From Rouxiella badensis (GTDB taxonomy: Bacteria; Pseudomonadota; Gammaproteobacteria; Enterobacterales; Enterobacteriaceae): a stretch of DNA of 64,000 nt. The stretch is from the NCBI GenBank assembly GCA_026967495.1, contig CP114060.1, positions 1-64,000 on the forward strand, written 5' to 3'. The notes under the pieces are model-generated. The model did no database searches. It was given only the letters and a program-made list of their open reading frames with translations, and had not been told where the DNA came from. A program made the translations under genes and the position numbers. Below, piece after piece: positions 22,543 through 33,510 of this stretch. The number at the start of each line of letters is the position of its first letter. Position 1 is the stretch's first letter.

Positions 22543-22617
22543 GAAAGACGCGCATTTGTTATCATCATCCCTGTAAACAGAGATGTTTGTTTTGGCCACA
22601 TTGATTGTGGCCTTTTT
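22543..22617 (+). ncRNA. micA: MicA small regulatory RNA
   Basis: GAAAGACGCGCATTTGTTAT at 22543 is identical to the 5' end of E. coli MicA, followed by ATCATCCCTG, the first stem-loop, and a terminator hairpin GGCCACA-ttga-TGTGGCC with a T-rich tail. MicA is an Hfq-dependent sRNA made by sigma-E that represses ompA and other envelope mRNAs. The position between luxS and gshA is the diagnostic context. I infer sigma-E control from the family and did not resolve the promoter. Confidence 0.93.
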
Positions 22618-22635
22618 CTTTTGTGGCTTCCTGCC

Positions 22636-24198
22636 TCAGTTTCCAGCAAGTGTCGCCAGGTACTCTTCAAAGCTTAGCTTATCATTCGCTTCAAGGTCGC
22701 GCTGACGCAGCCTGGAAGCCTCGCTCTCTTGCGCCAGCTCCTGCTCGCTCAACACCTCAAGAGGCTCATCAAGCAGCATCTGACGATATTTATCCGCCCA
22801 CTTAACGCCGAGATTACCCTGCCCTTCGGCCTTCATCTCTTTCAGGATACGTGCAGAATAGGTCAGTTCCGGATTATCGAAGGCGGCAACCAGTTCACGG
22901 CACACGTCTTGATACTCGCGATTTCCATTCTGGCTATCCAGCACTTCAGCAACGCGCGCCAGATCGGCGAACAGTGATTTACCGACTTTATCTAACGGCT
23001 GCCTGACATCATCACAACCAATACCAATCGTCTGCCCCGGCTTGCGTCCTTCCAGAATTACGCGATTCCAGTTTTGACGCGTACAGCGAATCTCATCGCT
23101 GTTCATTTCCGGCGCATCGGCTAATGCACACCATATCAAAAATAGATCGAGGAAACGTGCCTGAGAGGCATCAATACCGATCGGGGTGAATGGGTTAATG
23201 TCGAGGGATCGCACCTCAACGTATTGGATCCCACTACGCCGCAGTGCATCTGAAGGAGTTTCGCCTGATTTAGTGACACGCTTAGGACGGATAGGAGCAT
23301 AAAGCTCGTTCTCAATCTGTAACACATTGGTGTTTAACTGGAGATATTTTCCCTCTTTTTTCAGGCCAATTGCCGCGTATTCATCCCACGGAGTACGGGT
23401 TGCGCGTTTAACACCGGCGATGTAAGTCTCGAGGTCATTAAAGGTAATGCCCAGATTACTTTGAGATTTACTGGTGTATCCCAAGTCACTTAAGCGCAGT
23501 GAAGTGGCATAAGGAAGATAGCACAGCCCGTTTTCGGTGTACTCAAACGGCAAGTTCGTTTCTCGGCCCTTGATGAAGGAAGAGCAAATTGCCGGCGACG
23601 CCCCAAACAGATAAGGGATAACCCAGCCGAAACGATAATAGTTGCGAATGACATTCAAATAACCGGCGGAGATAGCGTCCTTACCACTCTCGGCATCGCT
23701 GATGCCCAGACGCGTTTGCCAGAACTCGAGAGGCAAAGAGAAGTTGTAGTGAATACCGGAAATGGTCTGCATCAGCGCACCGTAGCGGCTTTTCAGCCCC
23801 TGACGATACAGGGTTTTCAGCTTGCCGATGTTCGACGTGCCGTACTGCGCCAGCTCGATGTCTGCGGCCGAATCAATGAAGCAAGGCATGCTGAACGGCC
23901 ACATTCTTTCGTCGCCCAGTTCTCTTGCAACATGGCGATGAATATCACGCAGCACCTGCAAAGTATGCTCAACACTGTCATCAACCGGGGTAATAAATTC
24001 TAGAAGAGCCTCGGCAAAATCGGTAGTGATCAAATTATGCGTCAATGCCGAACCTAAAGATTCAGGGTGACCCGTCGTTGCCAGCGCGCCATTTGGGTTA
24101 ACGCGCAAGGTCTCGCGCTCAATCCCCCGACAAATACCTTTTACTGCTTGGGGATGGGCTTCCAACCAGGAAAGCGCCTTTGATACGTCCGGGATCAA
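22636..24198 (-). CDS. gshA: Glutamate-cysteine ligase GshA
   Basis: First and limiting step of glutathione synthesis: ATP-dependent ligation of glutamate and cysteine. The protein is 520 residues from the TTG at 24198, giving (M)IPDVSKALSWLEAHPQAVKG, which aligns with E. coli GshA. A GGGAGG site six nt upstream decides for this TTG over an ATG 28 codons upstream, whose extra residues are not conserved. Hallmarks are GIERETLRVN, ELAQYGTSN, GALMQTISGIHYNFS and YEVRSLDINPF-like EVRSLDINPF. E. coli also starts gshA with TTG. Confidence 0.95.
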   Translation of the reverse strand: MIPDVSKALSWLEAHPQAVKGICRGIERETLRVNPNGALATTGHPESLGSALTHNLITTDFAEALLEFITPVDDSVEHTLQVLRDIHRHVARELGDERMWPFSMPCFIDSAADIELAQYGTSNIGKLKTLYRQGLKSRYGALMQTISGIHYNFSLPLEFWQTRLGISDAESGKDAISAGYLNVIRNYYRFGWVIPYLFGASPAICSSFIKGRETNLPFEYTENGLCYLPYATSLRLSDLGYTSKSQSNLGITFNDLETYIAGVKRATRTPWDEYAAIGLKKEGKYLQLNTNVLQIENELYAPIRPKRVTKSGETPSDALRRSGIQYVEVRSLDINPFTPIGIDASQARFLDLFLIWCALADAPEMNSDEIRCTRQNWNRVILEGRKPGQTIGIGCDDVRQPLDKVGKSLFADLARVAEVLDSQNGNREYQDVCRELVAAFDNPELTYSARILKEMKAEGQGNLGVKWADKYRQMLLDEPLEVLSEQELAQESEASRLRQRDLEANDKLSFEEYLATLAGN

Positions 24199-24353
24199 AT
24201 TGACCTCCCGCTGTTTGGAAAAGTTAACTCGTAAGTTTTCTGAATCTGCATAGATGTGACCATCATTGATAACCGATACCAACCTAACCTCGCCCTGAGT
24301 GCACCTTAGGTGTTCACTTCAGAACATGCGTAGCCCAGCCTGCCAAAACGCCT

Positions 24354-24939
24354 CTAGAGCGTCCGTACGTCGACGTAGGCCATATTGGCCCTCTTGGCTG
24401 CTTCGATACCGAAATCGGCGTCTTCAAACACCACACACTTCTCTGGCGGCACACCGATCAGCTCTGCGCAACGCAGGAAGGTGTCGGGTGCTGGCTTGTG
24501 ATTTTCTACATCGTTGGCGCCGACGACCGCGTCGAAGCACTCACGCAGCCCCAGATGACGCAGCAGTGCGTCCGCCATCCAGTATTCGCTGCCGGTGCCG
24601 ACCGCCATAGGGCGACGCCCGTGAAACGCCTTTACCACCTCAATCAGCGGTAATGGCTGAACTGTATCAAGCAACATCTCCTGCACAGCTGAGGTTTTCT
24701 CAGCGGCGAGGTGGTGGGGATCGAGTCTCCACGCCGTTACTATCAATTATATGCTTTGCAATTCGCCAGGTGGGCGAACCGTTTAAAGCAGCCATATCAG
24801 CTACGTTGAACTGCAGGTTGTATTTCGATAATACCTGGCTCCAGGCTTTACGATGCGTCGGCTCTGTGTCCAATATGGTACCGTCCATATCAAATATCAA
24901 TCCTTCGTATCCCTCGTACAGCTTGTAATCCATAAACAC
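24354..24939 (-). pseudogene. yqaB: Fructose-1-phosphate/6-phosphogluconate phosphatase YqaB, frameshifted as written
   Basis: HAD-superfamily hydrolase; the E. coli enzyme dephosphorylates fructose-1-phosphate and 6-phosphogluconate. The first part carries motif I, LIFDMDGTILDTEPTHRKAW. The frame breaks at GAGTCTC (24723-24729) after HIIDSNGVE. Removing one base to give GAGCTC restores LDPHHLAAEKTSAVQEMLLD, followed by motif II (VGTGSEYW), KPAPDTFL and motif IV (VVFEDADFGIEAA), 194 residues in all. E. coli has yqaA between yqaB and gshA; it is missing here. Confidence 0.9.
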
Positions 24940-25082
24940 CGCCTGCTGTTAACAAATATGGGGAAACTACTTTAGCGTAAAGATAGGAAATTGTCGCTTT
25001 TTGTCAGGCTGGACAGCACATAGGGCGTAGGACAAAAACAGAGAGGATTGCGAGAAGATATCTTCGTGAAGCGCAGAAAGCA

Positions 25083-25108
25083 AAAAACCCGCCTAAGCGG
25101 GTTTTTTA
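25083..25108. terminator. Terminator downstream of the tRNA cluster
   Basis: AAAAAACCCGCC-taa-GCGGGTTTTTT: symmetric stem with flanking A/T runs between the tRNA cluster and yqaB. Confidence 0.88.
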
Positions 25109-25154
25109 TTACGTTGAGATTCTGTCATCACACAATCTCAACGCTTAAAGAATA

Positions 25155-25231
25155 TGGTGCACCCAGGAAGATTCGAACTTCCGACCGCTCGGTTCGTAGC
25201 CGAGTACTCTATCCAGCTGAGCTATGGGTGC
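25155..25231 (-). tRNA. argQ-type: tRNA-Arg (ACG)
   Basis: 77-nt tRNA on the minus strand starting GCACCCATAGCTCAG, anticodon loop CTACGAA (anticodon ACG, read as ICG after A-to-I editing by TadA), encoded CCA. Decodes CGU, CGC and CGA. It is the most distal of three copies with identical sequence in this cluster. Confidence 0.97.
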
Positions 25232-25281
25232 AGGGGGTAGTACTTAAGTTTTTTACTGATGCTAAAGCGAAGGATTAAGAA

Positions 25282-25358
25282 TGGTGCACCCAGGAAGATT
25301 CGAACTTCCGACCGCTCGGTTCGTAGCCGAGTACTCTATCCAGCTGAGCTATGGGTGC
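25282..25358 (-). tRNA. argY-type: tRNA-Arg (ACG)
   Basis: Second of three identical 77-nt tRNA-Arg(ACG) genes, separated from the first by 50 nt. Encoded CCA present. Confidence 0.97.
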
Positions 25359-25473
25359 ATAACAATTCTTTAATGCAGTTCTTTACAGCAGAGTTACTTC
25401 ACCACTTTCACATTCTACCTTATCGGCCTCTGATGCTCACTTGATTGCAAATCAATATACATCAAAGAAAGAA

Positions 25474-25550
25474 TGGTGCACCCAGGAAGATTCGAACTTC
25501 CGACCGCTCGGTTCGTAGCCGAGTACTCTATCCAGCTGAGCTATGGGTGC
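25474..25550 (-). tRNA. argV-type: tRNA-Arg (ACG)
   Basis: Third identical tRNA-Arg(ACG), 115 nt from the second copy and 8 nt after tRNA-Ser in the direction of transcription. Encoded CCA present. Confidence 0.97.
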
Positions 25551-25558
25551 ATCTTAAA

Positions 25559-25651
25559 TGGCGGTGAGGCGGGGATTCGAACCCCGGATGCAGCTTTTGA
25601 CCGCATACTCCCTTAGCAGGGGAGCGCCTTCAGCCTCTCGGCCACCTCACC
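25559..25651 (-). tRNA. serV: tRNA-Ser (GCU)
   Basis: 93-nt class II tRNA beginning GGTGAGGTGGCCGAGAGG with anticodon GCT and a long variable arm, CCA encoded. It is the first gene of the serV-argVYQ-type transcript located upstream of csrA as in E. coli. Confidence 0.96.
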
Positions 25652-25714
25652 ATACGCTTCTTTCGAATTGTGCTGACTTACTTTGTTTAAGCTCATCGGC
25701 ACTGCGTGGCGCAC

Positions 25715-25742
25715 ATATTACTTTCCCGCACTTATAAGTCAA
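25715..25742 (-). promoter_or_regulatory. Promoter of the serV-arg tRNA operon
   Basis: On the minus strand TTGACT (25742-25737), 16-nt spacer and TAATAT (25720-25715), followed by the GC-rich discriminator GTGCGCC. The discriminator is typical of ppGpp-repressed stable RNA promoters. It lies about 65 nt upstream of tRNA-Ser. Confidence 0.75.
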
Positions 25743-25935
25743 ACCCTTTTTTCCGAAGAATCGTTTGTTTGCACAATTCGCATCCAACCTGCGCAGATTA
25801 CCGGCAAAATATGGCCTTTGATTGGTAAAAACCAATGTTTAATCAGTAAAAAGAGATTCAGGAAGTCTTGATAGTGGGAGAAGTTTTGTAAAGGAAAAGC
25901 GAGAAAACGGAAGGGGTAACGCTGAAAACGGCGCT

Positions 25936-25976
25936 AAAAAGGCATCAGCGCCTCGCCATCGACGAGACGCCTGATA
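25936..25976 (-). terminator. csrA terminator
   Basis: Minus-strand hairpin ATCAGGCGTCTCG / CGAGGCGCTGAT followed by CCTTTTTAG, directly after the csrA stop. Confidence 0.75.
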
Positions 25977-25978
25977 AA

Positions 25979-26164
25979 TTAATAACTCGTCTGTTGAGAT
26001 TTTTCAGCCTGGATACGCTGGTAGATCTCTTCACGGTGAACAGAGACCTCTTTCGGCGCATTCACACCAATACGTACCTGATTACCTTTAACACCTAAAA
26101 CGGTAACCGTAACCTCATCGCCAATCATGAGGGTTTCACCAACTCGGCGAGTTAGAATAAGCAT
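25979..26164 (-). CDS. csrA: Carbon storage regulator CsrA
   Basis: 61-residue dimeric RNA-binding protein that binds GGA motifs in mRNA leaders, regulating glycogen, motility and biofilm genes; its activity is titrated by CsrB/CsrC sRNAs. The sequence MLILTRRVGETLMIGDEVTV, with GVNAPKEVSVHREEIYQRIQ, is identical to E. coli through most of its length, with RNA-contacting Arg44 present. It lies between alaS and the tRNA cluster as in other enterics. Confidence 0.99.
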   Translation of the reverse strand: MLILTRRVGETLMIGDEVTVTVLGVKGNQVRIGVNAPKEVSVHREEIYQRIQAEKSQQTSY

Positions 26165-26419
26165 TCTTTGCTCCTTGAAAAATTAAAAGAGTCGGGTCTC
26201 TCAGCATCACAGGCATTATCTATCATATGCTGTGAAAACGTAAGCCATGACCTCCACATTAAATGGTCGTCAGCTTTGTACCTTAGCTACGAGTTAATTT
26301 AAGTTTAGCTGAAATCAGCGCAGTCGTGGCTTAAATAGTGAGAATCAACCGGTCGTTAAGACTAAAAACGCCATAATACACAGTTAATTATGGCGTTCTC
26401 GCAGTTACTGATTGTATGA

Positions 26420-29047
<2,628 letters not shown>

Positions 29048-29186
29048 AAATGTCCCGGAATAAGGCTAAAAAGGTCGGCCCGTGAGCAAGATTAGCGTGA
29101 TAACGTCCAGCTTACTTTGTCGCTCACGAACAAAAAGTGGGGATAAGATAAAATTTCTTCGCTGGGAAGTAAAATCCCGTATGCGT

Positions 29187-29800
29187 TCAATCTTCAAAAT
29201 CGCGATAAATAGACTGAATTTCTTCCTGAAAAAACCTCGGTAGAGCAAATAACGTAAAACTTTCGACTTTTCTTTCCAATCGACAGGCAATGGCTGCCCA
29301 AATTTACGCGTCGCCAGCTCATACGCCTGAGTGCACCAATCGACCTCGCAATTTTCCAGCGCCAGGTTAATCACCTCTTTATCTACCCCCTTTTGCATCA
29401 GTTCGGAGCGAATACGCTGTGCGCCCAATCCCCTGCGACTGCGACCCGCAATGTAGCGGTCGGCGAATCTGGCGTCGTCTAGCCAGCCGTGCTCATAACA
29501 GTATGCAATAACCTGCTCGACCTGCTCGGGACAAATCTCCTCAACCTCTTTTTCTTTAGCAGCGGTTGCGACGGTCGGGCTACTGGATTGTTGATTTTTG
29601 CGGTTTTTGTAAGAGGAAGGACGAGTAAAGGGCTGGGGCGGCGTCAGCAGTTTACGACGAAGCTCGGCCTCACCGTGGTCACGCTGGCCCAGCAGGCGCA
29701 TCGCTCTGGCAATCAGGTTATTAAGCTTTTTGGCATTATCGTCCTGCGTGGTGGAAAACAGTGATGAAAACGCGGCGTCCTCATTTATGTCCTGAGTCAT
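29187..29800 (-). CDS. recX: RecA regulatory protein RecX, 3' end frameshifted
   Basis: RecX caps and disassembles RecA filaments. The annotated open frame runs on to 29066 with a non-family tail. Adding one A at the A6 run 29229-29234 restores GFFQEEIQSIYRDFED and a stop at 29187, the normal C-terminus, for 204 residues. Conserved RecX repeats include RDHGEAELRRKL, YCYEHGWLDDARFADRYI and RSRRGLGAQRIRSEL. It is longer than E. coli RecX (166) because of a Ser/Thr/Lys-rich insert after LLTPPQP (about residues 55-90 of the precursor). The start used is ATG at 29800; an ATG 7 codons upstream overlaps the recA terminator. Confidence 0.9.
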
Positions 29801-29820
29801 TTTTCGCTCCTTAAAAAGCA

Positions 29821-29851
29821 AAAAAACAGCCTGGGTTGCAGGCTGTTTTTT
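29821..29851 (-). terminator. recA-recX intergenic terminator
   Basis: AAAAAACAGCCTG / CAGGCTGTTTTTT stem-loop between recA and recX. In E. coli the equivalent hairpin allows a small amount of read-through into recX, keeping RecX far below RecA. Confidence 0.88.
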
Positions 29852-29909
29852 AAGGCGACAATTTCTTAAGTACGGCCCTTGATGCGAAAGCCATACTCAG
29901 AACGGAGAA

Positions 29910-30974
29910 TTAAAACTCTTCGCTGGTTTCAACGTTGTCGTCCAGTCCTTCGGCAGTCGATGCAACGCTCAGTTCACCGGTACCGCTCAGCAGCATTTCT
30001 CTGAGTTTTTTGTCGATTTCGGAAGCAATTTTCGGATTCTCTTTCAGGAAATTGCTGGCATTAGATTTGCCTTGACCGATTTTCTCGCCGTTGTAGCTGT
30101 ACCATGCACCGGCTTTCTCGATCAGCTTGTGCTTAACGCCCAGGTCGACCAGCTCGCCGTTGATGTTGATGCCTTCACCATACATGATCTGGAATTCAGC
30201 CTGTTTGAACGGCGCAGCAATCTTGTTCTTAACAACTTTAACGCGCGTTTCGCTACCGACAACGACGTCGCCGTCTTTGATTGCGCCAATACGACGGATA
30301 TCAAGACGTACAGAAGCATAGAACTTCAGTGCGTTACCACCGGTAGTGGTTTCCGGGTTACCGAACATCACACCAATTTTCATGCGGATTTGGTTAATGA
30401 AGATAAGCAGCGTGTTGGCATTTTTCAGGTTACCGGCCAGTTTACGCATCGCCTGGCTCATCATACGTGCCGCGAGGCCCATGTGAGAGTCACCGATTTC
30501 ACCTTCGATTTCTGCTTTTGGTGTCAATGCAGCCACGGAGTCAACGATGATAACGTCAACCGCACCAGAGCGGGTCAGTGCGTCACAGATTTCAAGCGCC
30601 TGCTCACCGGTGTCCGGCTGAGAACACAGCAGATTGTCGATATCTACGCCCAATTTCTTGGCATAGATTGGGTCAAGCGCGTGTTCAGCATCGATAAATG
30701 CACAGGTTTTACCTTCGCGCTGAGCGGCAGCGATAACCTGCAGAGTCAGGGTCGTTTTACCTGAAGATTCTGGTCCGTAGATCTCTACGATACGGCCCAT
30801 TGGCAAGCCACCTGCGCCCAACGCGATATCCAGAGACAGAGAGCCGGTGGAGATCGTTTCAACATCCATAGAGCGATCTTCACCAAGACGCATGATGGAG
30901 CCTTTACCGAATTGCTTTTCAATCTGGCCCAGTGCCGCAGCTAACGCCTTTTGCTTGTTCTCATCAATAGCCAT
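29910..30974 (-). CDS. recA: Recombinase RecA
   Basis: ATP-dependent strand-exchange protein and SOS co-protease that triggers LexA cleavage. The 354-residue protein has Walker A GPESSGKT (67-74), loop L1/L2 regions including GNPETTTGGNALKFYAS and the C-terminal acidic tail (DDNVETSEEF). Near identical to E. coli RecA. It is preceded by a promoter with an embedded SOS box and followed by recX. Confidence 0.99.
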   Translation of the reverse strand: MAIDENKQKALAAALGQIEKQFGKGSIMRLGEDRSMDVETISTGSLSLDIALGAGGLPMGRIVEIYGPESSGKTTLTLQVIAAAQREGKTCAFIDAEHALDPIYAKKLGVDIDNLLCSQPDTGEQALEICDALTRSGAVDVIIVDSVAALTPKAEIEGEIGDSHMGLAARMMSQAMRKLAGNLKNANTLLIFINQIRMKIGVMFGNPETTTGGNALKFYASVRLDIRRIGAIKDGDVVVGSETRVKVVKNKIAAPFKQAEFQIMYGEGININGELVDLGVKHKLIEKAGAWYSYNGEKIGQGKSNASNFLKENPKIASEIDKKLREMLLSGTGELSVASTAEGLDDNVETSEEF

Positions 30975-31072
30975 TTTTACTCCTTCGGGTGACGAGCCGT
31001 GCGAAACTACACGTCGTTGTCACTGAATGTTGTTGTTTGGATGCAAAGTTCACATGCAGGTAATTAGCTGTA

Positions 31073-31100
31073 ATTATACTGTATGCTCATACAGTATCAA
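31073..31100 (-). promoter_or_regulatory. recA promoter with LexA box
   Basis: Minus strand: -35 TTGATA (31100-31095), then the LexA box CTGTATGAGCATACAG (31094-31079) exactly filling the 16-nt spacer, then -10 TATAAT (31078-31073). The arrangement is the same as in E. coli recA, so LexA binding blocks RNA polymerase directly. Confidence 0.95.
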
Positions 31101-31102
31101 GC

Positions 31103-31597
31103 CTATTTTTTCAAAAACTCGTCGAGTAAGGTTTGTAGCGAGAAAACAGCAGCTTGCAAACGTACGGCTTCGCGATCTCCGGAAAAAACCTGTTTGCATG
31201 CATAAATCCGACCATCTTTGTCGGCAAATCCAAACCATACGGTGCCCACTGGTTTAGCCTCACTGCCGCCATCAGGACCGGCAATTCCGCTAATCGATAC
31301 CGCAACGTCCGCCCCCGCCGCATACCTTGCACCACGGGCCATTTCCCGCACGACCTGTTCACTGACCGCACCAAATTCTTTGAGCGTAGAATCGGAGACG
31401 TCCAGCAATTCACGCTTGGCGGAGTTACTGTATGTGACGAATCCACGGTCAAACCAGGCGGAGCTGCCTGCGACATCGGTAATGGCTTTCGCCACCCAGC
31501 CACCGGTGCAAGATTCGGCACAGGTTACCCACAGGCCGGCCGCTTTCAGCGCCGCCCCGACATCAATGCTGAGCTGCTGCAAATGCTTTTCGGTCAT
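31103..31597 (-). CDS. pncC: Nicotinamide-nucleotide amidase PncC (CinA C-terminal family)
   Basis: Deamidates NMN to nicotinate mononucleotide in the pyridine nucleotide salvage cycle. The 164-residue protein is a stand-alone CinA C-terminal domain with AESCTGGWVAKAITDVAGSS, SGIAGPDGGS and PVGTVWFGF motifs. Adjacent upstream of recA as in E. coli (ygaD); the stop lies 3 nt before the recA -35. Confidence 0.95.
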   Translation of the reverse strand: MTEKHLQQLSIDVGAALKAAGLWVTCAESCTGGWVAKAITDVAGSSAWFDRGFVTYSNSAKRELLDVSDSTLKEFGAVSEQVVREMARGARYAAGADVAVSISGIAGPDGGSEAKPVGTVWFGFADKDGRIYACKQVFSGDREAVRLQAAVFSLQTLLDEFLKK

Positions 31598-31782
31598 AGC
31601 TTGTCCCGCAACAAGAAAAGTTTAAGTCAGACAATGTTAGCACTTCTCGCAGCCCAAGAGTTATGCAGAGTAACAAAGTACGGGAAGTCTCCCGAGACGT
31701 AAAAATGGCTTTCATTAGCAGGCACTGTTTATGGGAGCGCGCGCGCAGACGGGTGAAAATTGGAGAGAGTAAGGGAGAATAA

Positions 31783-31806
31783 CGGCAGCAACGACCGCTG
31801 CTGCCG
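31783..31806 (-). terminator. Probable mltB terminator
   Basis: CGGCAGCA / TGCTGCCG stem 19 nt after the mltB stop, followed on the minus strand by TTATTCTCC. The T-tract is poor, so termination is uncertain. The rest of 31598-31824 shows no feature. Confidence 0.4.
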
Positions 31807-31824
31807 CAATTGAGGGTTGGGATA

Positions 31825-32898
31825 TTAGTTACCCATGCGCGCCTGCTTCACCGCCAGACCCAGTTGCCACACGGCCATCGCGTACTGCGTGCTGTGGTTA
31901 TAACGGGTAATAGCATAGAAGTTAGGCAGACCATACCAGTACTGATAGTAGGTGCCCATATCCAGACGCAGCAGGCTCGCCTGCTGATAACCGCCGAGGG
32001 ATCCCATTGGCGTGAGGCCCACCGAGGCCAGCGTCGAGACGGAATATTTGGTCTGATAGCCGTTTTCCAGCCCGGCAGCCTGACCGCTCGCCTGCACCGC
32101 AACCGGCTCACCCGGCACCCAACCGTTTGATTTAAAGTAGTTGGCTACGCTGCCGATAGCGTCAATCGGGTCCCATAGGTTCACGTGACCATCGCCATCG
32201 AAGTCAACGGCGAATTGCTTGAATGCAGAAGGCATAAACTGGCCGTAACCCATCGCACCGGCGAAGGATCCACGTAGCGCCAGCGGATCGTCACCTTCCG
32301 CGCGGGACATCAGCAGGAAGGTTTCCAGCTCACTGGCAAAGTATGCACCGCGGCGAGGATAGTCAAACGCCAGCGTCGCGAGGGCATCAATGATACGCGT
32401 TTTACCCATCACCCTACCCCAGCGCGTCTCTACGCCGATAATACCGACGATAATTTCAGGCGGTACACCATACTGCTGGTAGGCACGCTGCAGCGCATCC
32501 TGATACTGGTCCCAGAAGGCCACGCCGTTCTGCACATTATCAGGCGTAATGAACTTGCTACGATAGCGGATCCACGCGCCGTAAGGCCCCGTCGGAGCCG
32601 GACCGATAGGCGCCTGGCGATCCATCAGCCGCAGAACCCAGTCCAGCCGCTTCGCCTGCCCGAGAGTATCCTGCAGCTGTTGACGGTCAAACCCGTGCTC
32701 GCGCACCATTTTGTCGATAAACGCATTGGCCGCGGCATTATCGGCAAAATCCCCGTTAGGCAAAAGGCCGTTCTGCGCAGGAGATAGCAGGAATCCACCG
32801 CTCGGTGCAGTACCTTGAGCAGAAGGGGTATTTTTCGGCGTACTGCTACAGGCTGAGAGCAGAACAACCATGGGAAGAAGGGTAGCCAGGTAGCGCAT
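31825..32898 (-). CDS. mltB: Membrane-bound lytic murein transglycosylase B
   Basis: Outer-membrane lipoprotein that cleaves the MurNAc-GlcNAc bond, producing 1,6-anhydro ends. The 357-residue precursor has a short signal peptide with lipobox LLSAC (Cys17) and an SLT_2 domain: GVETRWG with the catalytic Glu, the GAMGYGQFMPS motif, and DFDGDGHVNLWD, which resembles the EF-hand-like calcium loop of Slt35. Length is like E. coli MltB (361). The catalytic fold ends at the YAMAVWQLG helix. Confidence 0.97.
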   Translation of the reverse strand: MRYLATLLPMVVLLSACSSTPKNTPSAQGTAPSGGFLLSPAQNGLLPNGDFADNAAANAFIDKMVREHGFDRQQLQDTLGQAKRLDWVLRLMDRQAPIGPAPTGPYGAWIRYRSKFITPDNVQNGVAFWDQYQDALQRAYQQYGVPPEIIVGIIGVETRWGRVMGKTRIIDALATLAFDYPRRGAYFASELETFLLMSRAEGDDPLALRGSFAGAMGYGQFMPSAFKQFAVDFDGDGHVNLWDPIDAIGSVANYFKSNGWVPGEPVAVQASGQAAGLENGYQTKYSVSTLASVGLTPMGSLGGYQQASLLRLDMGTYYQYWYGLPNFYAITRYNHSTQYAMAVWQLGLAVKQARMGN

Positions 32899-33060
32899 CA
32901 GATATCCGTATGGCGATACAAAAAAAGTAGATCGTCATGTTAATGCATTGTTTGCAAAGAACAAACAGGAATGTTAAAGGGAAATTAAACAAACAACAGA
33001 TAAACACTCCGCCAGGCGGGGTTAAAACCAGGTGCTGGCGGAGGATCCTAGGCAGGTATT

Positions 33061-33399
33061 TTAGTTTTTCTTAACAAACTCGGATTTCAGCTTCATTTGG
33101 CCAAAACCGTCAATCTTACAGTCGATGTTGTGGTCGCCCTCAACCAGTCGGATACTCTTCACTTTGGTACCGATTTTAAGGGTCGATGAACTGCCTTTGA
33201 CCTTGAGGTCTTTGATGACCGTGACCGCATCGCCGTCTGCCAGAAGATTGCCGTTAGCGTCTCTTACCACCCGTCCCTCTTCTTCTGCTGCTGCCGCATT
33301 GGCCGGCCACTCGTGACCGCATTCCGGACAGTTCAGCTGTTCGCCTTCCTGCCAGGTAAATTCAGAACTGCATTTAGGACAATGTGGTAATGATTGCAC
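33061..33399 (-). CDS. yjdM: Zinc-ribbon protein YjdM (PhnA family)
   Basis: 112-residue protein of the PhnA/YjdM family. It has an N-terminal zinc ribbon with two CxxC pairs (CPKC and CPEC) and a C-terminal SH3-like domain (LLADGDAVTVIKDLKVKGSS, LVEGDHNIDCKIDGFGQMKLKSEFVKKN in parts) nearly identical to E. coli YjdM. Despite the old PhnA name it is not phosphonoacetate hydrolase, and its function is unknown. It stands alone here, away from phn genes. Confidence 0.93.
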   Translation of the reverse strand: MQSLPHCPKCSSEFTWQEGEQLNCPECGHEWPANAAAAEEEGRVVRDANGNLLADGDAVTVIKDLKVKGSSSTLKIGTKVKSIRLVEGDHNIDCKIDGFGQMKLKSEFVKKN

Positions 33400-33510
33400 G
33401 CTAACCTCTTAAAAAAGCTAATAAAGAAATGAAAATACAGAAAAATAAAAGACCTTAGTCTTTGTCTGGGTACATTTTAGCTTTTTATCCTCTTTAAAAA
33501 TACCCCCGTG

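Noticed and set aside
25155..25550. Three tRNA-Arg copies considered as an integration hotspot with an attached island
   Set aside because: No integrase, partial tRNA duplicate or foreign gene flanks them, and the repeat is a normal tRNA gene array as in E. coli.
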